Virus record (IMG/VR): IMGVR_UViG_3300031369_000002
Coordinates: 1-64,000 of that record
DNA: 64,000 bases
From: a virus
Direction: 5' to 3' (one strand)
Shown here: positions 24,653 through 32,742 of the stretch, one piece after another
Position numbering within the stretch: position 1 is the stretch's first letter
Layout: the number at the start of each line of letters is the position of its first letter
Program-made: the position numbers and the translations under genes
The notes under the pieces: model-generated
The model's input: the letters and a program-made list of their open reading frames with translations, nothing else
Databases searched by the model: none
Told to the model about the DNA's origin: nothing

Positions 24653-27506
24653 ATTTTATTACTTTATTCTTATCAGCACATTTAGGACAAAAATCAACAC
24701 TTAAAGATTTATCTAAAAAGTTTACAGGAATAGTTTTCCCGCACTCCACACAAGAAGGTCTAAAAAAATCAGCCTGTATATCCTTAAAAGAAACAAAACT
24801 ATCAACTCTTAAAATATTATGCTTATAAGCAGCACCAAACACCTTATTAAATAAAGCATTATATACTTCAAAAGGAGACGCTTTACCTTTAACAAATAAT
24901 TTAAGCTTTACCTCTAATCCTTCTCTCACAGCCCATATATCACTAACAAAATCCTTAGCATTACATTCAATAACATTAAGCCCAGCCCTATAAACAACCT
25001 CTCTAATTTTCATAGTGATTTTTTCAGCCTTATGCCAATAATTAAGGGCATTAATAACAGACATTTCGGTTTTATCCGTATCTATTTGATATAAAGAATA
25101 TCCTTTTTGTTTCTTTAAACTTTCCATAGAAGAGGGTACTTTAATACCATCTAAAAGCTCAATACCAAAATGAGTTAATTCTTTATTCATCTCACTTATT
25201 AAGTTTATTAAATCTGTCTCATTTTTAATAAACTTTTCTAATAAACCAAATTCTACATAATCGATCCCATACAACCAATTTTTAAATTTAATATTATCAG
25301 ACACAAACCTAATACTTCTTTTAGTAATAGGTATATCAGCTTTCCAAGCAGCTCGCCTAATTAAACATTTCCAGTAAACATTTTCTACATACTTATATTT
25401 TTCATGTATACAAATTTTTAATCTCACTTTTTCTCTTATAGTTGATTCATCCTTACGCTTTAAAGAGGATAAATTTTTTAAACTAATATCTTTTTCTCTA
25501 GCCTTATAAGACTCCTGGACCTTTTTTGCTTCTACAGGACTACAAGCCCCACAAGTACTACAACCATGTAGACACTTTTTAACAAGAAAACCATTTTTAT
25601 TAGGTCCTCTATGATCTTCTCCTAACTCTGTATTAAGCATAAAATCACAAGACTTTTTATACAACCTATAAATATAATCTTTAGTTACTCCTATATCAAT
25701 ATGATCCCAACCAAAAATATAATCCCAAGGTTTTTCTTTAAAATAATACTCATAAGACACTCCATATTTCTGCAGGTTCTTTTCTAAAGTTTCTTTCATT
25801 TTACTATTTACGGCTCCTATATAAACAGCATCTAATTCATCATAAGAATCCACCAGAGCATAACCGCCAAGCCTATCACATAAATGAGCTACTTGAGTAC
25901 TCCACAAATAATCCTCTTTTGTTTTTTTGCCTAGTGTAAATTCTATACCTAAATCTCTTAATTTTTGAAAAACACCAGTTAACATCTTTTCTCCTAAAGT
26001 AACCCTATGCCATTGAAAAGGAGTCCAGGATTCAATTAATAAAGGTGTAAAAGAAACCCTAACACCTATAGCGGACCCCATAGAATTCTTTAAATCTACA
26101 ATTTTTTTACACAACTCTAAAAAATCTTCTATATCTTTATCAGACTCAAAAGGCAAGTTAGCTATCATATAAAGTTTTAATTTTTTATATCCACCTTTTA
26201 TAACATTTTCACAAGCTTTTAATATAATTTCCTTAGTAGCCCCTTTATTTACAAAAGTCCTTAATCTCTCTGAGCTTCCTTCTACTCCTACGGCCAATTG
26301 ATTCATGCCACCCTCACCAGATATTAAAGAAAAATTAGCGTCCTCAGCCATACTATCAATCCTCTGAGACTGAGAATCAAAAGTATCAGACACTTCCTCT
26401 AAGATAGTCTTAGTTAATAAATTCTTTTGAGTATATCCAGTATACTCAAAAGCTGTTGGAAAAGCATAAATAGAACCAGAATTTTTAATATTAGCTTTTA
26501 AAGCTTTAACCATATAAGAAATAGACCTTTCCCTATATGGCCTATATCGATACCCTACAGCACAAAAAGAACAATTACCAGCATTACAACCCCTAGCCAA
26601 TTCAACCTCTCCTAAACCCATCTCAGGAAAAATCCAAGGTACTGGAGGAGCATCCACACAAGGCACATTATTTAAATCCTTAACATGTCTTTTTTTAATC
26701 CTCTTAGGTATATCATCATATTTAGCCGCAAAACAATCTATTTTAAGCTCATTATTCACCTTTTTATATTTAGGGTATAAAAACTTAGGCATATATAAGA
26801 AGTCGTATTCTTTAGCTAAAAAATGCAGTAATTCTTCACGTCCTTCTTTAGTATAATAAAAACTCTCAGCTTCCTTTTTAAAAGAGTTAATATCTTCTAA
26901 TACAGCCATTAAACCAGGAGACCCTTTTTCATCCTCAGCCTCTCCAATAAACATAAAATCTACTATAGGACTCCAAATCTCAGGACTCCCAAAAGTCGAA
27001 CCTCCTGAAATAATCAAAGGATAATTTTCTTTCATTTCTTCTCTGTCTTTCCATCTTACAGGAACACCAGACATCTTTAATATTTTAACTACATTCGCTA
27101 AAAATGGAGGGAATCCCAAAGAAAAGCCTACCACATCAAACTCACCCATAGGCCTCTTAGACTCCAAACCAAACACAGGAATCCCCTCAAAATATCTTAA
27201 TTCTTTATGACTAATAGGCATAAAAGACCTTTCAGCTTTAAAGGGTCTTATACCATCCGATCTCCTATACTCATTAATCAATTTATATAATAAAGGTCCT
27301 CCTTGATTACCAACAAAATCTCTATAGCCCCAAGGATTTGCTATTAAAAATTTTAACTCAGCAGCATCCCATTCTTTATAAAATAAATCTTTTCCCCATT
27401 CTCCATAAGTATTACACTCACAACCTAAAAAAGCCTCAGGCATTTCCATTTTAGGCATAATTGAAGTTAAAAATTTTTCTATTTGTATTTTCGTCATTTC
27501 CACCAT
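24651..27506 (-). CDS. B12-type radical-SAM / DUF2344-like fusion protein
   Basis: 951 residues. Residues about 125-195 form a B12-binding-like Rossmann module (VVGFSLGFPPFLANVVKIL, PLIISGGSTFGSPE, VDFMFIGEAE) without the DxHxxG cobalamin-ligand motif. Residues 300-560 are a radical-SAM core; the cluster motif is C307-x4-C312-x2-C315, one residue longer than the canonical CX3CX2C, followed by YRYRPYRERS as in the TIGR03960 family. CLHGCSTCGAC (about 650) is a second cysteine cluster. Residues about 690-890 resemble DUF2344/TIGR03936. A C-terminal CxxC pair (CVEC, CPKC) makes a zinc ribbon. In bacteria the two enzymes are usually separate adjacent genes near RNase G; substrate unknown. Single-gene unit with its own promoter and terminator. 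Confidence 0.88.
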   Translation of the reverse strand: MVEMTKIQIEKFLTSIMPKMEMPEAFLGCECNTYGEWGKDLFYKEWDAAELKFLIANPWGYRDFVGNQGGPLLYKLINEYRRSDGIRPFKAERSFMPISHKELRYFEGIPVFGLESKRPMGEFDVVGFSLGFPPFLANVVKILKMSGVPVRWKDREEMKENYPLIISGGSTFGSPEIWSPIVDFMFIGEAEDEKGSPGLMAVLEDINSFKKEAESFYYTKEGREELLHFLAKEYDFLYMPKFLYPKYKKVNNELKIDCFAAKYDDIPKRIKKRHVKDLNNVPCVDAPPVPWIFPEMGLGEVELARGCNAGNCSFCAVGYRYRPYRERSISYMVKALKANIKNSGSIYAFPTAFEYTGYTQKNLLTKTILEEVSDTFDSQSQRIDSMAEDANFSLISGEGGMNQLAVGVEGSSERLRTFVNKGATKEIILKACENVIKGGYKKLKLYMIANLPFESDKDIEDFLELCKKIVDLKNSMGSAIGVRVSFTPLLIESWTPFQWHRVTLGEKMLTGVFQKLRDLGIEFTLGKKTKEDYLWSTQVAHLCDRLGGYALVDSYDELDAVYIGAVNSKMKETLEKNLQKYGVSYEYYFKEKPWDYIFGWDHIDIGVTKDYIYRLYKKSCDFMLNTELGEDHRGPNKNGFLVKKCLHGCSTCGACSPVEAKKVQESYKAREKDISLKNLSSLKRKDESTIREKVRLKICIHEKYKYVENVYWKCLIRRAAWKADIPITKRSIRFVSDNIKFKNWLYGIDYVEFGLLEKFIKNETDLINLISEMNKELTHFGIELLDGIKVPSSMESLKKQKGYSLYQIDTDKTEMSVINALNYWHKAEKITMKIREVVYRAGLNVIECNAKDFVSDIWAVREGLEVKLKLFVKGKASPFEVYNALFNKVFGAAYKHNILRVDSFVSFKDIQADFFRPSCVECGKTIPVNFLDKSLSVDFCPKCADKNKVIK

Positions 27507-27530
27507 AAATAATATAACCTCCTACAAAGT

Positions 27531-27571
27531 AAAAGCCCCTGATAAATAGATTGGTAATATCAGAGGCTTTT
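27531..27571 (-). terminator. terminator-like hairpin in radical-SAM leader
   Basis: 14-bp stem AAAAGCCTCTGATA/TATCAGGGGCTTTT (one G-U), 13-nt loop, then TTTTACTTT. It lies between the promoter at 27599-27627 and the radical-SAM start codon, so it could act as an attenuator rather than the end of an upstream unit. Confidence 0.7.
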
Positions 27572-27598
27572 TATTAAATTATGACTATCTCTTTCTTT

Positions 27599-27627
27599 AT
27601 TGTAACGTAAAATCAGTTAAAAATCAA
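27599..27627 (-). promoter_or_regulatory. promoter for radical-SAM gene
   Basis: Minus strand TTGATT, 17 nt, TACAAT; overlaps the end of the 128-residue gene. RNA would begin near 27592 and meet the hairpin at 27531-27571 before the gene. Confidence 0.65.
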
Positions 27628-28003
27628 TCTCCTTTTTCCAACAAGGTAAAGCAGACACATGGGCATCCCACGCCACTCCAAAACATAAATTTTCTTTTAA
27701 ACATGTTACGGTATAGTCAATCTTACCACTTAAAATTGAATGTGCTTTACTAAAATCCTTAGCATATTTACAATACCAGCATTTAAACATTTTAGGATTT
27801 GCATCAGTATAACTTTTATTATTCATAGCAATCTTATGGGCTTTATTCAACCTAGAAGAATACTCTAAAATGTCTTTCTTATTAATATCCTCAGAAGATT
27901 TAATATTAACTATCTTTCTCTTATCATAGAGCTTACACCAATCAATATACTCTAATAATGTAAGCCCTCTTTCAATATCTTTTTCCTTTAATAAGTTAAT
28001 CAT
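27617..28003 (-). CDS. hypothetical cysteine-containing protein (128 aa)
   Basis: Helical, with CWYCKYAKDF (about 74-83), then two spaced cysteines (CLKENLCFG) and a final CW. Four or five cysteines may bind metal. Overlaps the regulator gene by 4 nt, so coupled to it. Not recognised. Confidence 0.6.
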   Translation of the reverse strand: MINLLKEKDIERGLTLLEYIDWCKLYDKRKIVNIKSSEDINKKDILEYSSRLNKAHKIAMNNKSYTDANPKMFKCWYCKYAKDFSKAHSILSGKIDYTVTCLKENLCFGVAWDAHVSALPCWKKEIDF

Positions 28004-28392
28004 GATAAAACCTTCAACTTAGTATAATCATAATTTAATATATTACAAAATTCTTTTAATGAGGAATCTGATAACCTATGAGTACCAGCCTCCACCTTAG
28101 CATAAGTACTAAGAGACATACCCAAAGCTTTAGCAATCTCTCTTTGTGTCCATCCTCGCCATACTCTTATCTTACGTATTGTACTAAAACTTTTCTCGCT
28201 CACTATACTCAACCTCTTATAAGGTTTATATACTTTTTTAGTCTTTCTTTTTTCATAAGCATCCGTAGCCCATTCTAAAAAAACGTCAACCACTTCATCC
28301 ATATTTAAAGGGTTTTCCTCAGCAACCTTTTTTAATTTTTCTAAAGTGGAATTTTTTATTAAAAATCTACAAGTACTACGCAAAACTTTCAC
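28000..28392 (-). CDS. XRE-family transcriptional regulator
   Basis: 130 residues. C-terminal helix-turn-helix (about 70-125): WTQREIAKALGMSLSTYAKVEAGTHRLSDSSLKEFC, the standard Cro/CI-type fold. The N-terminal 65 residues are helical with LEKLKKVAEENPLNMDEVVDVFLEW, resembling a ribbon-helix or dimerisation part. The only clear repressor-type protein in the window, so a candidate for control of the repeated promoters. Target unknown. Confidence 0.82.
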   Translation of the reverse strand: MKVLRSTCRFLIKNSTLEKLKKVAEENPLNMDEVVDVFLEWATDAYEKRKTKKVYKPYKRLSIVSEKSFSTIRKIRVWRGWTQREIAKALGMSLSTYAKVEAGTHRLSDSSLKEFCNILNYDYTKLKVLS

Positions 28393-28410
28393 TCCTTTCT
28401 ATTATCCCAT

Positions 28411-28596
28411 TTAGGACATATAAATTTTTACTACTTTTATAGTCAGTCTATACATATAAAGCCAAATAAAGAAAATACCTAAAAGCAACCAACTTTTACA
28501 GGTATAATCTCTTTCATATATAATAAATATCATATGAGTCCCAGCTATTAAAAGAACAAACAAACTATAAACCATTCCAATTAAAGTCCAGACCAA
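28411..28596 (-). CDS. small membrane protein (61 aa)
   Basis: TTG start at 28596 follows AGGAGGTG with 7-8 nt spacing; the GTG further upstream is inside the ribosome site. Two transmembrane segments (about 5-25 and 38-55) separated by YERDYTCKSW. Unknown function. Confidence 0.55.
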   Translation of the reverse strand: MVWTLIGMVYSLFVLLIAGTHMIFIIYERDYTCKSWLLLGIFFIWLYMYRLTIKVVKIYMS

Positions 28597-28613
28597 ATTA
28601 AACACCTCCTAAA

Positions 28614-28623
28614 ATTATACCTA
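28614..28623 (-). promoter_or_regulatory. TAGGTATAAT promoter-like element
   Basis: Identical 10-mer, 8 nt before the ribosome site of the 61-residue gene and preceded by ACATGCTTTTTTG, which also precedes the copy at 43934. Confidence 0.55.
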
Positions 28624-28660
28624 CAAAAAACCAAAAAAGCATGTACACATAAAAATAAAA

Positions 28661-28683
28661 TAAGCCCCTGAAAAAGGAGCTTA
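28661..28683 (-). terminator. intrinsic terminator
   Basis: TAAGCTCC/GGGGCTTA stem (one G-U), loop TTTTTCA, then TTTTATTTTT on the minus strand; ends the unit containing the 75-residue gene. Confidence 0.75.
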
Positions 28684-28715
28684 CTTCTTAAAAGGCATAA
28701 TATGTAGTAAATTAC

Positions 28716-28943
28716 TTATATTATATCAGCCTCAGAGATTACAATCAAATCTAAAATTTTAATTTGATTAAAAGACTTCAAGCATAAATTATCATCATAG
28801 GCATTTAACAAATACTCGGCCTTTTTCTCTAACCCATTATAATTAATTATGGTCTCGATCTCTTTACTGGGTAACTGGACCGCAGTTACAATCATTTTTT
28901 TATTAGGTTTCTTTAATTTACTCTCATAAGAAGCTCTATTCAT
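28716..28943 (-). CDS. hypothetical protein (75 aa)
   Basis: Mixed alpha/beta, starts MNRASYESKLKKPNKKMIVTA. No family recognised. Its start lies in a repeated junction sequence GGAAGCTAAGAAATG also found at 37121. It follows the methyltransferase gene by 14 nt. Confidence 0.6.
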   Translation of the reverse strand: MNRASYESKLKKPNKKMIVTAVQLPSKEIETIINYNGLEKKAEYLLNAYDDNLCLKSFNQIKILDLIVISEADII

Positions 28944-28957
28944 TTCTTAGCTTCCTC

Positions 28958-29929
28958 CTAAAATAAAGCATATGTATTCGCCAAATCAATGATCACACTA
29001 TTATTATCCCTTACAATAGCGGACTCATTTAATAAAAATAATTTCTTTATCCATTCAATAGACTGCTCAAAGTATTTAATATCTTTCTCTATACCTATAA
29101 AAAATCTCTTAGTATTTGCACAAGCTATTCCAGTACCGCCCGACCCAAAACAAAAATCTAAAACAGTATCACCCTCATTACTAAAAGTTGTTATTATATC
29201 CTCCAATAATCTTATAGGCTTTTGCGTAGGATGTACTTTAGCATAATCCTTTTTATAATAAAACACACTGCCTTTAAAATTACCTTTGATATTAAAAGTT
29301 TTATTATGTCTTGCAAATCTATCACATACTTTAGCATAAGGCCAAAAGTTAGGAGCTTTATCAATATGGAATACATTAATAAGCTCCTGATATATATCCT
29401 CAGAACATAATTCAAATTGTAGAGTATCCCACCTTAAAAAGTGTTCTGCTTTTCTATGTCCTAAGATATGATTTATTTTAGTCCTATTAACATTTATATA
29501 AGACATTAAGTATTTTACATACAATCTAACAGGGTTATTATGGTTGCTATCATATTTCTTACAAAAAATACTTATGTCCTCATGATATTTAACCAAAGCT
29601 TTTTTAGCTATTAAATTATTTGCAAAATGATCCTTAACCCATACAGCATCATATAAAAAGAACAAATTTTCATGTTTATAACTTCTTAATTGTGAAGTAT
29701 AAGGCTCCTGGGAAAACACTATTAAATAACCCTTAACTCTCAGCAACTTATTACAATGATTAAAAAATTTGTCCATGTCTAACCTATCATCCCAGGACGT
29801 ATCCTGATTAGAATAACCTTTTAATTCAATATCTTTAATCGTTCCATAAGGAGGGTCCACCAAAATTAAATCTAGCTCCTTATGGATTTTAGTCATCTCT
29901 TCAAAACAATCACCATTATATAAAAGCAT
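28958..29929 (-). CDS. beta-class DNA methyltransferase (N4-C or N6-A)
   Basis: 323 residues from ATG 29929, which follows GGGAGGA. Catalytic motif DPPY at 25-28 precedes the SAM-binding motif VLDFCFGSGGTGIA (about 260), the order of beta-class enzymes (PF01555). TQKP (VHPTQKPIRLLEDII) is the usual adjacent motif. No partner endonuclease is nearby, so it is an orphan enzyme, probably protecting phage DNA from host restriction or marking it. Target specificity cannot be read from the sequence. Confidence 0.92.
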   Translation of the reverse strand: MLLYNGDCFEEMTKIHKELDLILVDPPYGTIKDIELKGYSNQDTSWDDRLDMDKFFNHCNKLLRVKGYLIVFSQEPYTSQLRSYKHENLFFLYDAVWVKDHFANNLIAKKALVKYHEDISIFCKKYDSNHNNPVRLYVKYLMSYINVNRTKINHILGHRKAEHFLRWDTLQFELCSEDIYQELINVFHIDKAPNFWPYAKVCDRFARHNKTFNIKGNFKGSVFYYKKDYAKVHPTQKPIRLLEDIITTFSNEGDTVLDFCFGSGGTGIACANTKRFFIGIEKDIKYFEQSIEWIKKLFLLNESAIVRDNNSVIIDLANTYALF

Positions 29930-29944
29930 AATTCCTCCCATAAA

Positions 29945-29976
29945 TTAAAGCCCTTTAAAAAAATAAAGAGCTTTAA
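29945..29976 (-). terminator. hairpin in methyltransferase leader
   Basis: 13-bp A/T-rich stem built on AAAGCTCTTTA/TAAAGGGCTTT with a T-rich loop, 16 nt before the methyltransferase start codon and downstream of its promoter. Weak U tail, so it may be regulatory rather than terminating. Confidence 0.5.
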
Positions 29977-30028
29977 ACAAATATATTAAACTACACAGCA
30001 ACAATAATAATAAATAACTTCTATATTG

Positions 30029-30057
30029 AGTATAGCATAAGGCTATACAAATGTAAA
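30029..30057 (-). promoter_or_regulatory. promoter for methyltransferase
   Basis: Minus strand TTTACA, 17 nt, TATACT; transcription would start near 30022, giving a leader of about 90 nt. Confidence 0.7.
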
Positions 30058-30060
30058 CAT

Positions 30061-30123
30061 TAAAATAAGCCCCATACAGAGCTTATTTTAAAGTCAATAA
30101 CAGTTCCATTATGAAAAAACTAT
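30061..30123 (-). ncRNA. candidate 60-nt RNA or leader peptide unit
   Basis: A perfect promoter (30130-30158) fires into 60 nt that hold no real gene and end in a 12-bp hairpin (TAAAATAAGC/GCTTATTTTA plus two inner pairs) before the methyltransferase promoter. It includes an 8-codon frame (MELLLTLK) without a ribosome site. May be a small RNA or an attenuated leader. Confidence 0.4.
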
Positions 30124-30129
30124 ACAACT

Positions 30130-30158
30130 ATTATAAAATACCATTTTACTTTAGTCAA
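30130..30158 (-). promoter_or_regulatory. consensus sigma-A promoter
   Basis: Minus strand TTGACT, 17 nt, TATAAT, directly after the stop codon of the 49-residue membrane protein. See 30061-30123 for what it transcribes. Confidence 0.75.
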
Positions 30159-30308
30159 TTATTTCTCATCTTCCAAACTATTAACCATAGCCTCATGTTC
30201 TACCACAACTTTTTTAATCCTGCTTATTAACCAAACACCTACTACATAACATACAACAAAGATTAAATAAGCAAACATCAACACATAAATTCCAGCTAAC
30301 CTACTCAT
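30159..30308 (-). CDS. small membrane protein (49 aa)
   Basis: ATG 30308 to TAA 30159. One long hydrophobic segment (about 5-29, GIYVLMFAYLIFVVCYVVGV) then a basic/acidic helix. AGGTGAAATT before ATG. 8 nt after the stop of the lipoprotein-like gene. Not recognised. Confidence 0.6.
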   Translation of the reverse strand: MSRLAGIYVLMFAYLIFVVCYVVGVWLISRIKKVVVEHEAMVNSLEDEK

Positions 30309-30316
30309 AATTTCAC

Positions 30317-30538
30317 CTACCCTGTAATCTCAGGAGTTATAATTGTAGGTAAAGTAACATCAGGAGTTATAGTCGGTGTTGGCGTAGGAGTATGAGAAAT
30401 AGGCGTATAAGATTTAAAAGTCCTACGTATATTTGCCTTTTCAAGCTCCTTTTTATTACCATTTTCATTGTTGGAAGCCAACAATAAACCAACGATACAA
30501 AATCCTAAAACAATCAAAACTAAAACTACTTTTTTCAA
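30317..30538 (-). CDS. small secreted or anchored TP-rich protein (73 aa)
   Basis: N-terminal hydrophobic signal/anchor (4-22, VVLVLIVLGFCIVGLLLA) followed by a hydrophilic part with TPTPTPTITPDVTLPTIITP. The proline-threonine tail is typical of cell-wall-spanning linkers. Probably sits at the membrane with its tail outside. AGGAGGGGGA ribosome site. Confidence 0.6.
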   Translation of the reverse strand: MKKVVLVLIVLGFCIVGLLLASNNENGNKKELEKANIRRTFKSYTPISHTPTPTPTITPDVTLPTIITPEITG

Positions 30539-30556
30539 AAGAATCCCCCTCCTTTC

Positions 30557-30685
30557 TTACTTTTTAATAACCAACTTTTCCCAATTACGACACTTACTAT
30601 TCTTGGGATTTGCACAGACCCATCTAGTCCATTTATTAGTATCTTCTATACAAGTGGCTTTATCGCCACACTCTGCACAATACAT
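30557..30685 (-). CDS. small zinc-ribbon protein (42 aa)
   Basis: ATG 30685 to TAA 30557: C3-x2-C6 ... C24-x7-C32 could chelate one zinc. The start MYCAECGDKATC and later WVCANPKNSKCRNW suggest a minimal rubredoxin-like knuckle. GGGAGG precedes the ATG. Unknown function. Confidence 0.6.
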   Translation of the reverse strand: MYCAECGDKATCIEDTNKWTRWVCANPKNSKCRNWEKLVIKK

Positions 30686-30704
30686 AATCTTAATCCTCCC
30701 TTTC

Positions 30705-30809
30705 TTAGCTTCCTTTTATAGAAGCTCTAACAACTTTAGTAATCATAGGGAACCATACTACACTAGTACTCCCTAATAACAAACATGCACTAATTATAAC
30801 AGTTTTCAA
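30705..30809 (-). CDS. very small membrane peptide (34 aa)
   Basis: TTG 30809 (9 nt after AGGAGG) to TAA 30705: MKTVIISACLLLGSTSVVWF then a basic tail. One transmembrane segment or signal. Its 3' end lies in the repeated GGAAGCTAAGAAA junction motif. Low certainty because of length. Confidence 0.45.
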   Translation of the reverse strand: MKTVIISACLLLGSTSVVWFPMITKVVRASIKGS

Positions 30810-30830
30810 TAAAATTCCTCCTCTCCTAAG

Positions 30831-31469
30831 TTAATCGAAAAAATCACTAGTCTTATCAAAAAGGTCATAAGCATTATACTTATCTCTGAGAGCATCGAAT
30901 TTTTTCTCTCTATCTTTTAATCTATTAATTAAATCTTTAACTGTAAACCCACAATCTCGTAGTCTCATCATACTAAAGTCATCCTCCAAAAGAGCAATAA
31001 GAGACTCTTTTGCATTTTGTAACAAATCCCTATAAATTTCTATCTCAGCCTCTAGACAATTGTACACATAATCATATACAATCTTACACAAATCTGACAA
31101 ACTGAGTTGAAATACAAGAACCTCGGCCCCACTATCAAAAGCCTCAAAAACAAAATCCTCTTCTTGTATAAAGCACTCTATAGGAAACCTTATTTTATAA
31201 TTATCAGGTTTAAAAGAATCCTGATAAAAATATTTTACTTTGCGTAAATAATCCAAGCATTTATTTTCTAATAAAGAATACTCTATCTCTATCTTTTTTA
31301 TAATGCCATCCTCATCATAAACATTATCTATTTTCACATTCTCAGCATCACAAATCCAAGTTATTTTTGGAGTCTTTTGTAACTGTCCAAACTCAGTTAT
31401 TCCTAGACGTTCCAAATCCTCGACTTTTAAATCTTCCACTATAAAATCAAAACTTAATTCTACTACCAT
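30831..31469 (-). CDS. hypothetical protein (212 aa)
   Basis: Start at ATG 31469 after AGGAGGC. Acidic alpha/beta N-terminal half (VVELSFDFIVEDLKVEDLERLG), helical C-terminal half with coiled-coil character (VKDLINRLKDREKKFDALRDKY). No family recognised. Immediately follows the 160-residue gene. Confidence 0.6.
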   Translation of the reverse strand: MVVELSFDFIVEDLKVEDLERLGITEFGQLQKTPKITWICDAENVKIDNVYDEDGIIKKIEIEYSLLENKCLDYLRKVKYFYQDSFKPDNYKIRFPIECFIQEEDFVFEAFDSGAEVLVFQLSLSDLCKIVYDYVYNCLEAEIEIYRDLLQNAKESLIALLEDDFSMMRLRDCGFTVKDLINRLKDREKKFDALRDKYNAYDLFDKTSDFFD

Positions 31470-31496
31470 AATTATGCCTCCTAATAAATTATACAC

Positions 31497-31979
31497 TCAT
31501 CCAAAAACAGCCTCTTCATAATCTTTTAAAGCTTTTATATACACCTCTCCCATATAGGTGTATTCAATTTTTTTATCATACACATTAGCTTTAAAATATC
31601 CCACAAAAGCATCTTTTAGCTCTGGCTTAATATATTTCTCAAAAGCTTTATTAGCTACTTTAAGATATGCACCGTAGCTATTAAAATTTTTAAACATTAA
31701 ATGCCTATACTTATCATAAAACTCCCTTTTAAATACAATAGAAGAATAGTCTAGAAAAACCTCCTCAATATAAATAGTACTATTAAAGTCTTTTGCTAAC
31801 TCAAATAATCTAGTTTTACTTAAATCCTCAGAATTAGCACAAATATCAATCTCAGAACTAAGACAAATATCAAGTACAGGATATTTATCTTTAAACTCCT
31901 TTCTTAGTTCAGTTAAATTAACCACCTTTAATTGTTTTCTCTTAGCTTCCTCTATAAAATCTTTTATTTCCTTAACCAT
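31497..31979 (-). CDS. hypothetical protein (160 aa)
   Basis: Alpha/beta protein; N-terminal helix (IKDFIEEAKRKQLKVVNLTEL) then a segment that may adopt a nucleotidyl or HTH-like fold (LDICLSSEIDICANSEDLSKTRLFELA). No motif is diagnostic. AGGAGGTATTT before ATG. Confidence 0.6.
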   Translation of the reverse strand: MVKEIKDFIEEAKRKQLKVVNLTELRKEFKDKYPVLDICLSSEIDICANSEDLSKTRLFELAKDFNSTIYIEEVFLDYSSIVFKREFYDKYRHLMFKNFNSYGAYLKVANKAFEKYIKPELKDAFVGYFKANVYDKKIEYTYMGEVYIKALKDYEEAVFG

Positions 31980-31988
31980 AAATACCTC

Positions 31989-32132
31989 CTAATAAACTAT
32001 ACTCTCATACCACATAACTTTGCCACATCTAGAGCATTTATGTTCGTATAATAGAATACCTGAGAAGTCCTCAGTTTTTCCCGTATACTCAAAATACCCT
32101 ATGCAATGAAACCTATCACATTTTACTGCCAT
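31989..32132 (-). CDS. small zinc-ribbon protein (47 aa)
   Basis: ATG 32132 to TAG 31989. C5 ... C10 and CSRC at 33-36 (HKCSRCGKVMWYE), a zinc knuckle common to phage ribbons. AAAGGATTTT before ATG; 9 nt before the next gene. Confidence 0.6.
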   Translation of the reverse strand: MAVKCDRFHCIGYFEYTGKTEDFSGILLYEHKCSRCGKVMWYESIVY

Positions 32133-32148
32133 ACTAAAATCCTTTCTT

Positions 32149-32179
32149 ATAATATTATACAGCCTCATATTTAAAAAGA
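32149..32179 (-). promoter_or_regulatory. possible promoter
   Basis: TATAAT on the minus strand with CAGTCT 17 nt upstream. CAGTCT recurs 18 nt upstream of the TAGGTATAAT element at 61033. Weak -35, so tentative. Confidence 0.35.
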
Positions 32180-32221
32180 CTGTACTTAAATTTATTTTAA
32201 AACAAAGCGGGGAAATATTCC

Positions 32222-32392
32222 CTACTCTATTATAAATTTTCCCCAGTTGTTAACCACTGACTCATACAGTTCATTACAACTATCAAACTTATTCATGTCT
32301 ATCATATAGTTATCAAGTTCCCATTGAGAGAACTCAATTCCTCTGTCCATCAACCTACTTGCAATTATTTTTTTAGCTATAACACTTAACAT
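32222..32392 (-). CDS. hypothetical protein (56 aa)
   Basis: ATG 32392 to TAG 32222; helical, with WELDNYMIDMNKFDSC. Sole gene behind a repeated promoter cassette (32418-32464), with AGGAGG 6 nt before the start. A GGGAA/TTCCC hairpin overlaps its stop codon. Small size, but the dedicated promoter supports a real gene. Confidence 0.62.
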   Translation of the reverse strand: MLSVIAKKIIASRLMDRGIEFSQWELDNYMIDMNKFDSCNELYESVVNNWGKFIIE

Positions 32393-32417
32393 CTTAACGT
32401 CCTCCTCAAAATTTATT

Positions 32418-32464
32418 ATTTATCTTATGTTCTTATTATATAATAATCCTTTACATGTGTCAAG
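32418..32464 (-). promoter_or_regulatory. repeated promoter cassette, copy 1
   Basis: TTGACA (complement of 32458-32463), 17 nt, TATAAT (32435-32440), then CATAAGATAAAT at the predicted RNA 5' end. The -35 region reads CTTGACACATGTAAAGG. Same layout in seven places; see findings. Confidence 0.88.
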
Positions 32465-32481
32465 CATAAAGCTAAAAATTT

Positions 32482-32724
32482 TTAACTTAAATTTCTTATA
32501 AAATGCAGTATACCCAAGGACTCCAAATCATTTAAAAATCCCTCTGCATTAACTCTTATTTTTATGCCTTTTAAAATATTAACTCGATCTCGGACCTGAC
32601 ACATATATATCAAGTCCGACTTATCATTACAATAAGCTGCCTTTTTCATTTCCTGGACCACTTCAAGACAAGTATCCCCAGAAAATATGTTTTTATCATC
32701 TCTATATTTTAACATTCTATTCAC
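32482..32724 (-). CDS. hypothetical protein (80 aa)
   Basis: Helical (MLKYRDDKNIFSGDTCLEVVQEMKKAAYC). No family recognised. Encoded 18 nt downstream of the amidoligase gene on the same message, with AGGAGGTGA, so it may work with that enzyme. Confidence 0.6.
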   Translation of the reverse strand: MNRMLKYRDDKNIFSGDTCLEVVQEMKKAAYCNDKSDLIYMCQVRDRVNILKGIKIRVNAEGFLNDLESLGILHFIRNLS

Positions 32725-32742
32725 CTCCTGACACTATTAGCC

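Noticed and set aside
30061-30123. Eight-codon leader peptide MELLLTLK as a true attenuator ORF
   Set aside because: No ribosome site precedes its ATG, and the leucine codons are unsurprising in this composition; kept only as a remark under the RNA feature.
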